NCBI RefSeq assembly: GCF_044810985.1
Contig: NZ_CP085242.1
Span: 992,001-1,056,000 of the forward strand
Origin: Marinospirillum sp031581385
GTDB taxonomy: Bacteria > Pseudomonadota > Gammaproteobacteria > Pseudomonadales > Halomonadaceae
Reading direction: 5' to 3'
Length of the DNA: 64,000 nucleotides
Position numbers and translations under genes: made by a program. The notes under the pieces are model-generated. The model had not been told where the DNA came from. It ran no database searches and saw only the letters and a program-made list of their open reading frames with translations. Below, piece after piece: positions 55,205 to 63,500 of this stretch. Numbering within the stretch: the stretch's first letter is position 1; each line of letters starts with the position of its first letter.

Positions 55205-56284
55205 TCAAACCACAAGGCCACAGGGTTTGGTCACCGGCTCGTCCTGTTTGCGGGTGGCATCCTGATAAAGACTGTTATTGGCTTCCAGGGCTTCCTGAAG
55301 TGCGGCCTGATGTACGTCCTCTCCCACAGGCGTGCTGGTTTGCTGACTGTTGATGCCCAGACGTGCAAACAGTTGCTGGTCTTCTCCGGCTCCCGGGTTG
55401 CTGGTGGTCAGGAGCTTGTCGCCGTAAAATATGGAATTGGCACCGGCAAAAAAGGCCATTGCCTGCTGGGCGGCATCCAGGTTTTCGCGCCCTGCGGAGA
55501 GGCGAACTCGGGAGGCGGGCATGATAATACGCGCCACTGCAATCATGCGAATGAATTCCAGCGGCTCCAGATCCTCGACATTTTCCAGCGGCGTACCCGG
55601 CACCTTGACCAGCATATTCAGGGGCACACTTTCCGGGTGAGGTTGCAGGCTGGCCAGTTGCTGCAACAGACCAATGCGATCCTTGGCTTCTTCACCCATG
55701 CCGATAATCCCACCACAACAGACTTTCATGCCCGCCTTGCGCACCTTGTCCAGGGTATCCAGACGATCCCCATAGGTGCGGGTGGTGATGATTTCGTTGT
55801 AAAACTCTTCGGAGGTATCCAGATTGTGGTTGTAATAATCCAAACCGGCTGCGGCCAGTTCTTCGGCCTGACCTTCCTTCAACATCCCCAGAGTCATGCA
55901 GGTTTCCAGCCCCAGATCCTTGACCTGACGAATCATTTCCGTCACGGCTGGCATGTCCTTGGCGGTCGGTGAACGCCAGGCTGCACCCATGCAAAAACGC
56001 CCCGCACCTGCCTGCTTGGCCGCTTTGGCCTGATTGATGACCTTGTTGATCTCCAGCAATTTTTCCTTTTCCAGACCCGTGTTGTAATGACCGGACTGAG
56101 GACAATACTTGCAGTCTTCCGGGCAGGCACCGGTTTTGATCGACATCAAAGTGGAAACCTGCACCTCATTGGGGTCGAAAAACTCACGATGCAGGCTGTG
56201 AGCGCGAAACAATAACTCGTTGAAAGGCAGGGCAAAAAGATCAGCAATCTGCTGATGAGTCCAGTCGTGGCGGATAGACGTCAT
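55205..56284 (-). CDS. bioB: Biotin synthase BioB
   Basis: A 359-aa radical-SAM enzyme that inserts sulfur into dethiobiotin. The CxxxCxxC motif is CPEDCKYCPQ (about 53-62), and YYNHNLDTSEEFY and RLSAGRE provide substrate and cluster contacts. First gene of bioBFHCD; a BirA-like site lies just upstream. Confidence 0.97.
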   Translation of the reverse strand: MTSIRHDWTHQQIADLFALPFNELLFRAHSLHREFFDPNEVQVSTLMSIKTGACPEDCKYCPQSGHYNTGLEKEKLLEINKVINQAKAAKQAGAGRFCMGAAWRSPTAKDMPAVTEMIRQVKDLGLETCMTLGMLKEGQAEELAAAGLDYYNHNLDTSEEFYNEIITTRTYGDRLDTLDKVRKAGMKVCCGGIIGMGEEAKDRIGLLQQLASLQPHPESVPLNMLVKVPGTPLENVEDLEPLEFIRMIAVARIIMPASRVRLSAGRENLDAAQQAMAFFAGANSIFYGDKLLTTSNPGAGEDQQLFARLGINSQQTSTPVGEDVHQAALQEALEANNSLYQDATRKQDEPVTKPCGLVV

Positions 56285-56297
56285 GGGCTGAAAAATC

Positions 56298-56329
56298 CTG
56301 TAAACTTAAAAGTAAGACCAAGTTAACGC
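56298..56329. promoter_or_regulatory. BirA-like biotin operator
   Basis: CTGTAAACT and AGTTAACGC, 14 bp apart, resemble the BirA consensus (TTGTAAACC-N14/16-GGTTTACAA) with several mismatches in the second arm. It lies 14 bp upstream of bioB and 22 bp upstream of comF, so it could control both. Confidence 0.55.
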
Positions 56330-56350
56330 AAAGGATGCCGGAGGCAAGGA

Positions 56351-57106
56351 ATGCTGTCAACCAAACATAAACTCAAAGTTAACGAGATACTGGCTCGCTG
56401 GTATCAACTCACACGTCTTTCCCGTGGATGGCTGGCCGGTGAATGTCTGGTCTGTGCTCAGACAGTAAAAACTCAGGAAGATATCTGCCCTGCCTGCCGC
56501 AAGGATCTTCCCCTCAATCAGCCCTGCTGCACCTCTTGTGCCGAACCCCTGAGTATCACTTTGGAGCTGTCACTAACTTGCAAGCAATGTCAGGAACAAC
56601 CACCGGCTTTCGATCAGGTTTTAGCACCCCTGCTTTATGCTCCTCCAGTTGACCACCTGTTGCTGCGCTTTAAAAACCATGCGGATCGCACCGCAGGCAG
56701 TCTACTGGTGGATTTGCTGGTCGAAACCTTGCAAACAGAAGCTCAGATATTGGAAGCAGATGCTTTGCTGGTTATCCCTGCCCAAAAAGACCGCCAACAA
56801 AAGCGTGGGATCAATCCACCGGCCTGGCTGGGACAAAGACTTGCCTGGCAGTGGCAGCTTCCTTTTCAGCCCGGCTGGTTAAAGCGCTGCCGTAACATCA
56901 CCAGCCAACGGGAACTCAGCCGCAAGAAACGCTGGCTGAATCCCCAAGGTGCTTTTGTTGCCAGCGAGGAGATACAAGGCAAAAAACTGCTGCTGGTGGA
57001 TGATGTAGTCACCACGGGGGCCACCTGCCACTGGGCTGCCCGTGAACTGAAGGAAAAAGGAGCCGCAAGCGTCACCGTGATTGCCGCAGCTCGCACACCA
57101 GCCTAA
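56351..57106 (+). CDS. ComF-family phosphoribosyltransferase-like protein
   Basis: A 251-aa protein. An N-terminal zinc-finger region (CLVCAQT ... CPACRKDL ... CTSC, then CKQC, about 34-84) precedes a type I PRTase domain with LLLVDDVVTTGATC (about 215-228). Family members act in DNA uptake in competent bacteria (ComFC/GntX), with broad presence in non-competent species. It is divergent from bioB, an arrangement seen in other gammaproteobacteria. Confidence 0.9.
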   Translation: MLSTKHKLKVNEILARWYQLTRLSRGWLAGECLVCAQTVKTQEDICPACRKDLPLNQPCCTSCAEPLSITLELSLTCKQCQEQPPAFDQVLAPLLYAPPVDHLLLRFKNHADRTAGSLLVDLLVETLQTEAQILEADALLVIPAQKDRQQKRGINPPAWLGQRLAWQWQLPFQPGWLKRCRNITSQRELSRKKRWLNPQGAFVASEEIQGKKLLLVDDVVTTGATCHWAARELKEKGAASVTVIAAARTPA

Positions 57107-57114
57107 ACGGGTCA

Positions 57115-58983
57115 TCAAACTTTAAAACTTTTCATTAGTTGCTGTAGCGAATCTACAGCCTTTCGCAGTGCATTAGCTCTTTCATGCGAAACTTCAGACT
57201 GGCCGGTCAGCTGATCCGAGACTTCACGAATGCTTTCTGCATTACCACTCATTTCACTGGTGACAGCATTCTGCTCTTCTACAGCACTGGCAATCTGAGT
57301 TGCCATATCACGGATGCTCCCATTCATCTTATCTATCAACTGCAGGTGCTCAGCGGCCTGGCGACTTCCGTCAACATTATGCTCCGTCTGATCATGACAG
57401 ATTTGCATGATTTTCACTGCTTGACCGGTTGAAAGCTGCAGTGTTTCTATCATCTGTCGGATTTCATGGGTCGCTTCATGAGTTCGCTGTGACAAGGAGC
57501 GAACTTCATCAGCAACCACAGCAAAGCCTCGACCATGATCACCGGCACGCGCCGCTTCTATGGCAGCATTCAGGGCTAGCAGATTGGTTTGTTCCGCCAC
57601 TCCCTGAATAGTTGCAAGAATCCCGGTAATGTCTTGCACCTGAACATCCACCTCATTCAAGGCTTGCATGCCTTTGTTCAATTGCTCAGCCAGTTGAACA
57701 ATGCTCTGACGATTGCTTTCAACCAGCTTCATACCTTCGCGTGTTGAATCCACAGCCCCGTGAGCTTTTTCCGCTGTCTGTTCTGCATTATTAGCAATTT
57801 CTGCAGTGGCAGCTGACATTTCATTGACAGCACTAGCCATCTGCGAAACTTCGCCCTGTTGATTACTCAGTTTCTCAAGGCTTTCAACAACCTGCTCGCG
57901 GGTAGCCTCTGCTTCATTATCCAGACGTTGACTCAACTGCAGCACCTGTCGTAACAGTTGTTGCAAACGCTCCACAAACTGATTGAAAGCCTGACTCATA
58001 TGGCCAAACTCATCGGCGTTGGTTACTTCCAATCGCTGTGTCAGATCCGCTTCTCCAGTTGAAATCTCCTGCAATGCATGCGATAGGTTTTTCAGTGGAC
58101 GAATTAGATAATTAATCAAAAAATACAAAACAATCATGCAGAAGAGCAGAACCAATAGAGATATCACACCCACTTGCCAGGCCAAGTCAAGCATTCCTGC
58201 ATAGGCTTCAGATGCATCCATCATCAAAAGAAAAGTCCACCCTGCTTCCGGCAGGTTAACCGTCGAGACTATCCATTTCCGCCCTTGATAATTCAACTCA
58301 GCCAGTTCGCCTGCAGCAGGTAACGCCAAGTTAGGCACAAGCTCCTGGAATGGCTTTTGCAATAAGGCAGAATCTTCATGAATCAGTACTTGTTGTTTTT
58401 CATCCAATACCCACAACTGGGATGCCCAGCGTGTCTCAGTTGATAACAATTGCTCCACTATAGCGGTAAGTGTCATATCACTAGCCAACACATCACCTTT
58501 GTTATCCTGCATCGGTAGCCCCATGGACATGATCAAATCACCTGAACCTGCATCCTGATAGGGAGGTGTCACAATCAGTTGATTTTCCTGTATTGCCTGC
58601 TTATACCAGGGGCGTGTTCGGGGATCAAAATCGGGTGGCAGGTTTGCTTCCGGTTGCGACATCAGCATTTGTCCATCTTCAGTACCGACATAAACCAGAT
58701 CAAAGTGTCCGGCTCGGCGCGCTAAGGTCAAAGGCTCTTGCCAGTGATCACCCGGTTGATCACTCATCTGTTGGCTGAAAGCTCGCAAAACATCAGCGCG
58801 GCTTTCCAGCCAACTGCCTGTCATAGACTTGATCTGTTGCAGACTGTGCTGCATCTCACTGCGGACAGATTGCTGTACTTCGCGTTGTAACAAGGATGCT
58901 GAGACTGCGCTCAGCAATACCAGTGAAATAAGCAAGAGGCCAGCAACAGACAGCAATAATTTCTTTTCAAATGATAAAGTCAT
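57115..58983 (-). CDS. Methyl-accepting chemotaxis protein with dCache-type sensor
   Basis: A 622-aa chemoreceptor. Transmembrane helix 1 near 6-28; a periplasmic sensor of about 240 residues with FDPRTRPWYKQA and PYQDAGSGDLIMSMG, typical of dCache_1; transmembrane helix 2 near 275-295; HAMP; and a signalling domain with the tip EQTNLLALNAAIEAARAG. The ATG at 58983 is preferred over a TTG five codons earlier. The ligand is not inferred; dCache sensors often bind amino acids or organic acids. Confidence 0.93.
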   Translation of the reverse strand: MTLSFEKKLLLSVAGLLLISLVLLSAVSASLLQREVQQSVRSEMQHSLQQIKSMTGSWLESRADVLRAFSQQMSDQPGDHWQEPLTLARRAGHFDLVYVGTEDGQMLMSQPEANLPPDFDPRTRPWYKQAIQENQLIVTPPYQDAGSGDLIMSMGLPMQDNKGDVLASDMTLTAIVEQLLSTETRWASQLWVLDEKQQVLIHEDSALLQKPFQELVPNLALPAAGELAELNYQGRKWIVSTVNLPEAGWTFLLMMDASEAYAGMLDLAWQVGVISLLVLLFCMIVLYFLINYLIRPLKNLSHALQEISTGEADLTQRLEVTNADEFGHMSQAFNQFVERLQQLLRQVLQLSQRLDNEAEATREQVVESLEKLSNQQGEVSQMASAVNEMSAATAEIANNAEQTAEKAHGAVDSTREGMKLVESNRQSIVQLAEQLNKGMQALNEVDVQVQDITGILATIQGVAEQTNLLALNAAIEAARAGDHGRGFAVVADEVRSLSQRTHEATHEIRQMIETLQLSTGQAVKIMQICHDQTEHNVDGSRQAAEHLQLIDKMNGSIRDMATQIASAVEEQNAVTSEMSGNAESIREVSDQLTGQSEVSHERANALRKAVDSLQQLMKSFKV

Positions 58984-59194
58984 TTTTAAACCACCCAAGT
59001 AATCCCTTCACACGGCATTTCAATGCTGATATTTCAGGCAACCAACGATCCCAAAAAACCAATAATTGTGTGAGGTCAAAAATCAAACCTTGAAACACAA
59101 GGCCGTAACCTTTTGCAAACTAGGCCAAGCTTCAAATTTTAGTCATCCAAGGTTTTTTTTCTTGCTCAAGGCTCGGATTTTTTTGTTACAACCT

Positions 59195-59236
59195 CATGAT
59201 TCATCCAGACGAGAAAACTCATCTGGATGAATCATG
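59195..59236. repeat. Perfect 15-bp inverted repeat downstream of the acyl-CoA dehydrogenase
   Basis: CATGATTCATCCAGA (59195-59209) and TCTGGATGAATCATG (59222-59236) are perfect complements; after one mismatch the inner bases add 3 more pairs around an AAAA loop. No T run follows on either strand, so it is not a standard intrinsic terminator. It lies between the chemoreceptor and acyl-CoA dehydrogenase genes, 31 bp past the dehydrogenase stop. The rest of 58984-59267 holds no gene that I can support. Confidence 0.7.
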
Positions 59237-59267
59237 GAAAAATAATGGGATATACAGTCAGGTGGGG

Positions 59268-60419
59268 TCAGTTGCTGAAGAGATTGCGGGCGATAATGAC
59301 TTTCTGGATTTCACTGGTGCCTTCGTAGATGCTGGTGACACGAATATCACGGGCATAACGCTCGAGCGGGTAGTCTTTCATATAGCCATTGGCGCCCAGA
59401 AGCTGGAGGGCGGCATAGCAGGCCTGATTGCCCTTTTCGGTCGCCATCAGCTTGGCCATGGAGGCTTGGTGAGCAAAGGGTTGACCGGCTTCTTTCAGGG
59501 AGGCTGCCTGCATCGTCAGCAAGCGCGCCGCCTCCATCTCTGTGCAGTGATCCGCCAGCATCCACTGAAGGCCCTGAAAATCGGCCAGGGGGCGACCAAA
59601 CTGTTTGCGCTCCTTGATATAATCCCGGGCATAATCCAGAGCTGCACCCGCTACACCCAGAGCCAGAGAAGCAATACCAATCCGGCCACCAGCCAGTTCG
59701 GTCACTGCGATTTTGAAGCCCTGATTTTCAGCACCCATCAAGGCATCCAAAGGAATACGGCAGTCTTCAAAAACCACCTCATGGGTGCCGGAACCCTTCT
59801 GACCCATCTTTTGTTCGGGCTTGCCCACCTTCAAGCCGGGTGTTCCCGTAGGAACCAGAAAGCAGGAAATACCCTTGCCCTTGGGTGCTGTCGGGTCAGT
59901 CACCGCCCAGACCACATAAACCCCGGCAATCGCCGCTGTGGAAATCCACACCTTGGTGCCGTTCAGCACCCAGGAATCCCCGTCTTTCACCGCACGGGTT
60001 TTCATCGCCGCAGGATCGGAACCCGCTTCGGTTTCGGTCAGGCAAAAGCTGCCACCATAGAACTCACCGGAACAGAGTTTGGGTAGGTACTCTTGTTTTT
60101 GCTCATCCGTGCCTATGGCCTGAATCACTTCCGCGACCATATTGCTGACCGAAACAGAAACGGCTGTGGAAGCACAAGCCCGTGCCAGTTCGGTAATCGC
60201 CAGAGAAAAGGCAACCGTGCCAACCTCAGCACCGCCGTAGGTCTCTGAGACGTTCAGGCCCATAAAGCCCAGCTCGGCCAGTTGGCGCAAGTGGTCTTTG
60301 AGAATTTCCGGATCAGCCGTGGCATCCAGTTCTGCAGCTTTGGGAGCCAATACACCTTCCGCAAACTGGCGGGCGGTGTCCTGAATCAGTGCCTGCTCTT
60401 CAGTGAGTTCAAAGTTCAT
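59268..60419 (-). CDS. Acyl-CoA dehydrogenase (short/branched-chain type)
   Basis: A 383-aa FAD enzyme of beta-oxidation. The two family signatures are present: CLTETEAGSDPAAMKTRAV (about 126-144) and QLLGANGYMKDYPLERYARD near the C-terminus. Start at 60419 (MNFELTEEQALIQ). It lies 11 bp after an HSD10-like dehydrogenase; this pair and the LiuR-like site upstream of the cluster suggest isoleucine or valine catabolism, so 2-methylbutyryl-CoA or isobutyryl-CoA could be the substrate. Chain specificity is not determined. Confidence 0.92.
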   Translation of the reverse strand: MNFELTEEQALIQDTARQFAEGVLAPKAAELDATADPEILKDHLRQLAELGFMGLNVSETYGGAEVGTVAFSLAITELARACASTAVSVSVSNMVAEVIQAIGTDEQKQEYLPKLCSGEFYGGSFCLTETEAGSDPAAMKTRAVKDGDSWVLNGTKVWISTAAIAGVYVVWAVTDPTAPKGKGISCFLVPTGTPGLKVGKPEQKMGQKGSGTHEVVFEDCRIPLDALMGAENQGFKIAVTELAGGRIGIASLALGVAGAALDYARDYIKERKQFGRPLADFQGLQWMLADHCTEMEAARLLTMQAASLKEAGQPFAHQASMAKLMATEKGNQACYAALQLLGANGYMKDYPLERYARDIRVTSIYEGTSEIQKVIIARNLFSN

Positions 60420-60430
60420 GGTCACAGCCC

Positions 60431-61195
60431 TCAAGTCATACGGATGGCACCATCCATACGGATGACTTCACCATTCAGGTAGGTGTTTTCAATGATATGC
60501 GCCGCCAGGGAAGCAAACTCTTCCGGCTTGCCCAAACGCTTGGGGAAGGGTACACCGGCCTCCAACTGCTCGCGGGCTTCATCGGGAATACCACTCATCA
60601 TCGGTGTACCGCAAACACCCGGTGCAATGGTCATCACTCGAATGCCGTGACGTGACAGTTCCCGCGCCAGCGGCAGCCCCAGAGCCACAACACCGGCCTT
60701 GGAGGAGGCATAACTGGCCTGCCCCACCTGACCATCAAACGCAGCAATAGAGGCGGTATTGATAATCACGCCCCTCTCACCATCTTCTTGAGGCTCGCAT
60801 TTGGCCATGGCCGCAGCTGCCAGACGTGCGACATTGAAACTGCCCACCAGATTGATATTGATCCCCTTGGCATAAGCATCCAGATTCGCCGGATTCAAAT
60901 CACGATCCAACAACTTCTGCACCACAACAATACCGGCACAGTTAATCACACCGGAAAGACTGCCAAACTGGCTGATCGCCAGATCCACGGCAGCCTGTAC
61001 CTGTTCACCGGAAGTCACATCACAAGAACTGAAAACAGCCGCATCGCCCAGTTCAGCAGCCAGCTTTTCACCCGCTTCGGCATTCAAGTCCGCCAGTACC
61101 ACCCCGCCACCACGTGCGACCAGATAACGGGCCGTGGCTTCACCGAGGCCGGAAGCGCCGCCGGTAATCAGAAAGGTTTGTTGATCGATTTTCAT
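60431..61195 (-). CDS. HSD10-like 3-hydroxyacyl-CoA dehydrogenase (SDR)
   Basis: A 254-aa short-chain dehydrogenase. NAD motif TGGASGLGEATA (about 10-21), NCAGI, catalytic Ser in NTASIAAFDGQVGQ, and YASSK. The C-terminal EVIRMDGAIRM and the GVIINTAS block match type-II (HSD10) dehydrogenases, which act on 2-methyl-3-hydroxybutyryl-CoA in isoleucine breakdown. The start at 61195 is preferred; a longer frame to 61360 runs into a non-coding repeat. Confidence 0.92.
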   Translation of the reverse strand: MKIDQQTFLITGGASGLGEATARYLVARGGGVVLADLNAEAGEKLAAELGDAAVFSSCDVTSGEQVQAAVDLAISQFGSLSGVINCAGIVVVQKLLDRDLNPANLDAYAKGININLVGSFNVARLAAAAMAKCEPQEDGERGVIINTASIAAFDGQVGQASYASSKAGVVALGLPLARELSRHGIRVMTIAPGVCGTPMMSGIPDEAREQLEAGVPFPKRLGKPEEFASLAAHIIENTYLNGEVIRMDGAIRMT

Positions 61196-61260
61196 CAGCC
61201 TGTCTTCTCTTATATCAAATTGTAAAAATTTCCAGGGAGCCTCAGGTTCTAAAAGTTCGC

Positions 61261-61357
61261 CTGCAGCGTGCTGTTGGTCAGGACGCGTAAATACATCCCT
61301 GTAAGCTCTGGTCACAACCTCCTGTTGTGAACAGCCTGACCAATCAGCCCCCTGCGC
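61261..61357 (-). repeat. Structured intergenic repeat, copy B
   Basis: Shares with copy A (36554-36649) the constant segment GACGCGTAAATACATCCCTG plus the stem TTGGTCAGG / CCTGACCAA (61274-61282, 61335-61343). The inner hairpin is TCACAAC-CTCCT-GTTGTGA (61312-61330), different in sequence from copy A but still perfectly paired. Strand is arbitrary. Confidence 0.8.
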
Positions 61358-61376
61358 CAAACAGCAGAGTGTCGGA

Positions 61377-61563
61377 TCACGGCAAGGTTGCCCTGCGCCG
61401 AAAGACAGTCACTTTTGCAAGGTAACCGGCTCTTCGCCGCATTCGGCTTTCCCGCGACATGCATGGATGCATAAGTGCAGCGAAAGCAAGGAAAGCGATA
61501 GCTGCCCTCAAGCGCCGCGCTGCGCAGTCCCTGCTCCGCTGGTCGCCGATCACCTTGCCGTGA
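61377..61563. repeat. 187-bp element with perfect 12-bp terminal inverted repeats
   Basis: TCACGGCAAGGT (61377-61388) and ACCTTGCCGTGA (61552-61563) bound GC-rich sequence that itself contains ATGCATGGATGCAT. There is no open frame that looks like a gene. It resembles a small non-autonomous mobile element or BIME-like unit; no target duplication was established. Confidence 0.6.
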
Positions 61564-61585
61564 CTACATTTGATTAACGTTATGA

Positions 61586-61687
61586 GCGCAGGTTAGGCAA
61601 GGCGAAATTGAGCGAAAAAGCGGAGTTTACATAAAGTAAATGAGCATTTTGAGTTCAATTTCAACACAGCATAAACAAGCGCAATAG
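61586..61687. repeat. Palindromic repeat next to the ligase stop
   Basis: GAAATTGA (61604-61611) and TCAATTTC (61655-61662) enclose a second hairpin TTTAC-ATAAA-GTAAA (61626-61640). The outer ends share GCGCA-type sequence. It looks like a REP-type element, which I have seen in other gammaproteobacteria from memory only. Confidence 0.5.
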
Positions 61688-63352
61688 TTAATCCTCAGCT
61701 TCCTGCTCTGCCTGCTTGCGCAAGATAAACCGCTGAATTTTGCCGCTGGGTGTTTTGGGCAGCGCCTCAACAAACTCGATTTCCCGTGGGAAAGCATGAG
61801 CCGAGAGGCGTTCGCGCACCAGTGCCTGGATGTCTTTGACCAGGCCATCGCTGGGTTCCTGGCCGTCCTTGAGTACCACAAAGGACTTGATCACATAGCC
61901 ACGCAGTTCATCGGGCTTGCCTACTGCGGCGGATTCCGCCACAGCGGGGTGTTCCAGCACGGTGTTTTCGACATCGGTGGGGCCAACACGGTAGCCGGCG
62001 GTGGTGATGATGTCGTCGTCGCGTCCGGCAAACCAGAAGGTGCCGTCTTCGTGCATTTCCACGACATCACCGGTCAGGTAATACTTGTCATGGAAAGGTT
62101 TTTTCTCCTGCCAGGTGTAACCCTGAAAGAAAAACGCCGGGGAGTTTTCCATATCCACAGCCAACTGCCCGGTTTGCCCGGCTTCCAGTTCCTTGTATTC
62201 AGCATCCAGAATCGCCAGACGGTAACCGGGCATGGGCATGCCCATGGAGCCGACAGGCGAAAGATGCGTCAAAGCATGGTGGCAGCAGCAGGTCATGCCG
62301 GTTTCGGTCTGGCCGTAGTGATCCATGACCCGGCAACCCAGGTTATCACCAACCCAGTTGACCACTTCGGTGTTCAAAGGCTCACCGGCAGAGCTGGCAA
62401 CCCGCAGGAAAAGCTCATCAGACTTGCCATCCAGAATGCCGCTAGATTTCATCATCCGGTAGGCAGTGGGGGCAGAAGCCAGGTTGGAAATCTTGTGCTT
62501 CTTCAAAAATTCCAGGGTGTTTTCGGCCGTGAAACCCGCTTCATTAAAGTGGGTGGTCACACCCAGCAGCAGTGGGCCGGTGATGGCATAGTAGAGGCCA
62601 TAAGCCCAACCGGGGTCGGCCATATTCCAGAAGTTGTCACCTTCCTGAAGGTCGATGGCATAACGCATGTAAAGATAGAAGGCAGGCAGTGCCTTGACCG
62701 GAACCGCCACACCTTTGGACTTGCCGACAGTGCCGGAGGTAAACATCTGTAAAAAAGGCTCTTCGGCATCCAGAACCGGTGCTTCACATTCCGGCGCTTG
62801 ATTCGCCAGAAGACTGGCGTAATGCAGGTCTTCCCATTGTTCGGCTTCAGCTTCCGTGCCGATCATCACCATACCGGGCAGATCTTTGATGGGCTTGAAT
62901 TTTTCACGATTCTCGGCATCGGTGAATACCAGTTTGGTTTTGGCCTGGGTCAGACGATATTCAATGGCCTCATAACCAAAGGCAGTAAACAAGGGCTGGT
63001 AAACCGCACCCAGACGCCAGGCGGCCAGAATCAGTGCCAGCAGATCCGGTGTACGCGGCAACATGGCAGCCACCCGGTCACCCTTGCCCACGCCCTGGCT
63101 TTTCATCAGGTTGGCCAGCTTACCGGAGAAGGCATCCAATTCAGCAAAGGTCATCTGTGTGACTTTGCCCTCGGTATCTTCGTGAATCAAAGCAGGCTGG
63201 CTGGCCTTGCTGCCCTGGGCATGACGGCCACAACATTCGGTGAAGGCGTTAAAGCCTTCCTGCATGCTGCCCTGAAGTTGCTTCTCGACATCTGCCAACT
63301 GAAAAGACTGCATGAATGCTGCATAGTCTTGTGCTTCTGCGATTTCGGCCAT
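61688..63352 (-). CDS. AMP-dependent acyl-CoA synthetase
   Basis: A 554-aa ANL-superfamily ligase. P-loop TSGTVGKSKGVAVP (about 209-222); the ADP-binding motif YRVGPTDVENTV; and the C-terminal TPSGKIQRFILRK with catalytic lysine. It resembles medium-chain/AcsM-type ligases more than acetyl-CoA synthetases. It is downstream of a TetR gene and upstream of the SDR and acyl-CoA dehydrogenase. The LiuR-like site suggests induction with branched-chain acids. Substrate unknown. Confidence 0.9.
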   Translation of the reverse strand: MAEIAEAQDYAAFMQSFQLADVEKQLQGSMQEGFNAFTECCGRHAQGSKASQPALIHEDTEGKVTQMTFAELDAFSGKLANLMKSQGVGKGDRVAAMLPRTPDLLALILAAWRLGAVYQPLFTAFGYEAIEYRLTQAKTKLVFTDAENREKFKPIKDLPGMVMIGTEAEAEQWEDLHYASLLANQAPECEAPVLDAEEPFLQMFTSGTVGKSKGVAVPVKALPAFYLYMRYAIDLQEGDNFWNMADPGWAYGLYYAITGPLLLGVTTHFNEAGFTAENTLEFLKKHKISNLASAPTAYRMMKSSGILDGKSDELFLRVASSAGEPLNTEVVNWVGDNLGCRVMDHYGQTETGMTCCCHHALTHLSPVGSMGMPMPGYRLAILDAEYKELEAGQTGQLAVDMENSPAFFFQGYTWQEKKPFHDKYYLTGDVVEMHEDGTFWFAGRDDDIITTAGYRVGPTDVENTVLEHPAVAESAAVGKPDELRGYVIKSFVVLKDGQEPSDGLVKDIQALVRERLSAHAFPREIEFVEALPKTPSGKIQRFILRKQAEQEAED

Positions 63353-63392
63353 GGATCACCTCCGGTCGGTCACTTGTTGTTTTTGTATAACC

Positions 63393-63408
63393 TTGACGTA
63401 AACGTCAA
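63393..63408. promoter_or_regulatory. LiuR-like palindromic operator upstream of acyl-CoA synthetase
   Basis: TTGACGTAAACGTCAA has perfect 7-bp arms around AA and is one mismatch from the site upstream of aacS (14557-14572). It lies 41 bp before the ligase start. A TATACA hexamer sits just inside it on the ligase strand. Confidence 0.65.
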
Positions 63409-63459
63409 CTTGTTACTTTAAATAAAGGCGACACACGGGCCGCCTCTGTGAAAACTTTT

Positions 63460-63475
63460 CCGAGCAAGCGCTCGG
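63460..63475. promoter_or_regulatory. TetR-type palindrome between tetR and acyl-CoA synthetase
   Basis: CCGAGCAAGCGCTCGG has perfect 6-bp arms with a 4-base spacer. It lies 25 bp after the tetR stop and 108 bp before the ligase start. GC-rich palindromes of this form are usual operators of TetR regulators. There is no T run to make it a clear terminator. Confidence 0.5.
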
Positions 63476-63500
63476 TTTTAATCAAGCCTAACCCAGACTT

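Larger units (their letters stand above)
61196..61687. other. Gene-free 492-bp stretch made of several repeats
   Basis: Between the SDR and ligase genes of one cluster lie at least three distinct repeat elements (listed separately) and no supported gene. Open frames here are continuations of the repeats. Confidence 0.75.

Noticed and set aside
54746..55972. 408-codon plus-strand frame opposite bioB and bioF
   Set aside because: Antisense shadow of two clear biotin genes, no recognisable motifs.
60431..61360. Long version of the SDR gene starting at 61360
   Set aside because: The extra 55 residues encode the structured repeat, whose other copy (36.6 kb) is also intergenic; the family start is at 61195.
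63460..63475. Intrinsic terminator of tetR
   Set aside because: The palindrome has no T run on the tetR strand, so an operator reading is preferred.
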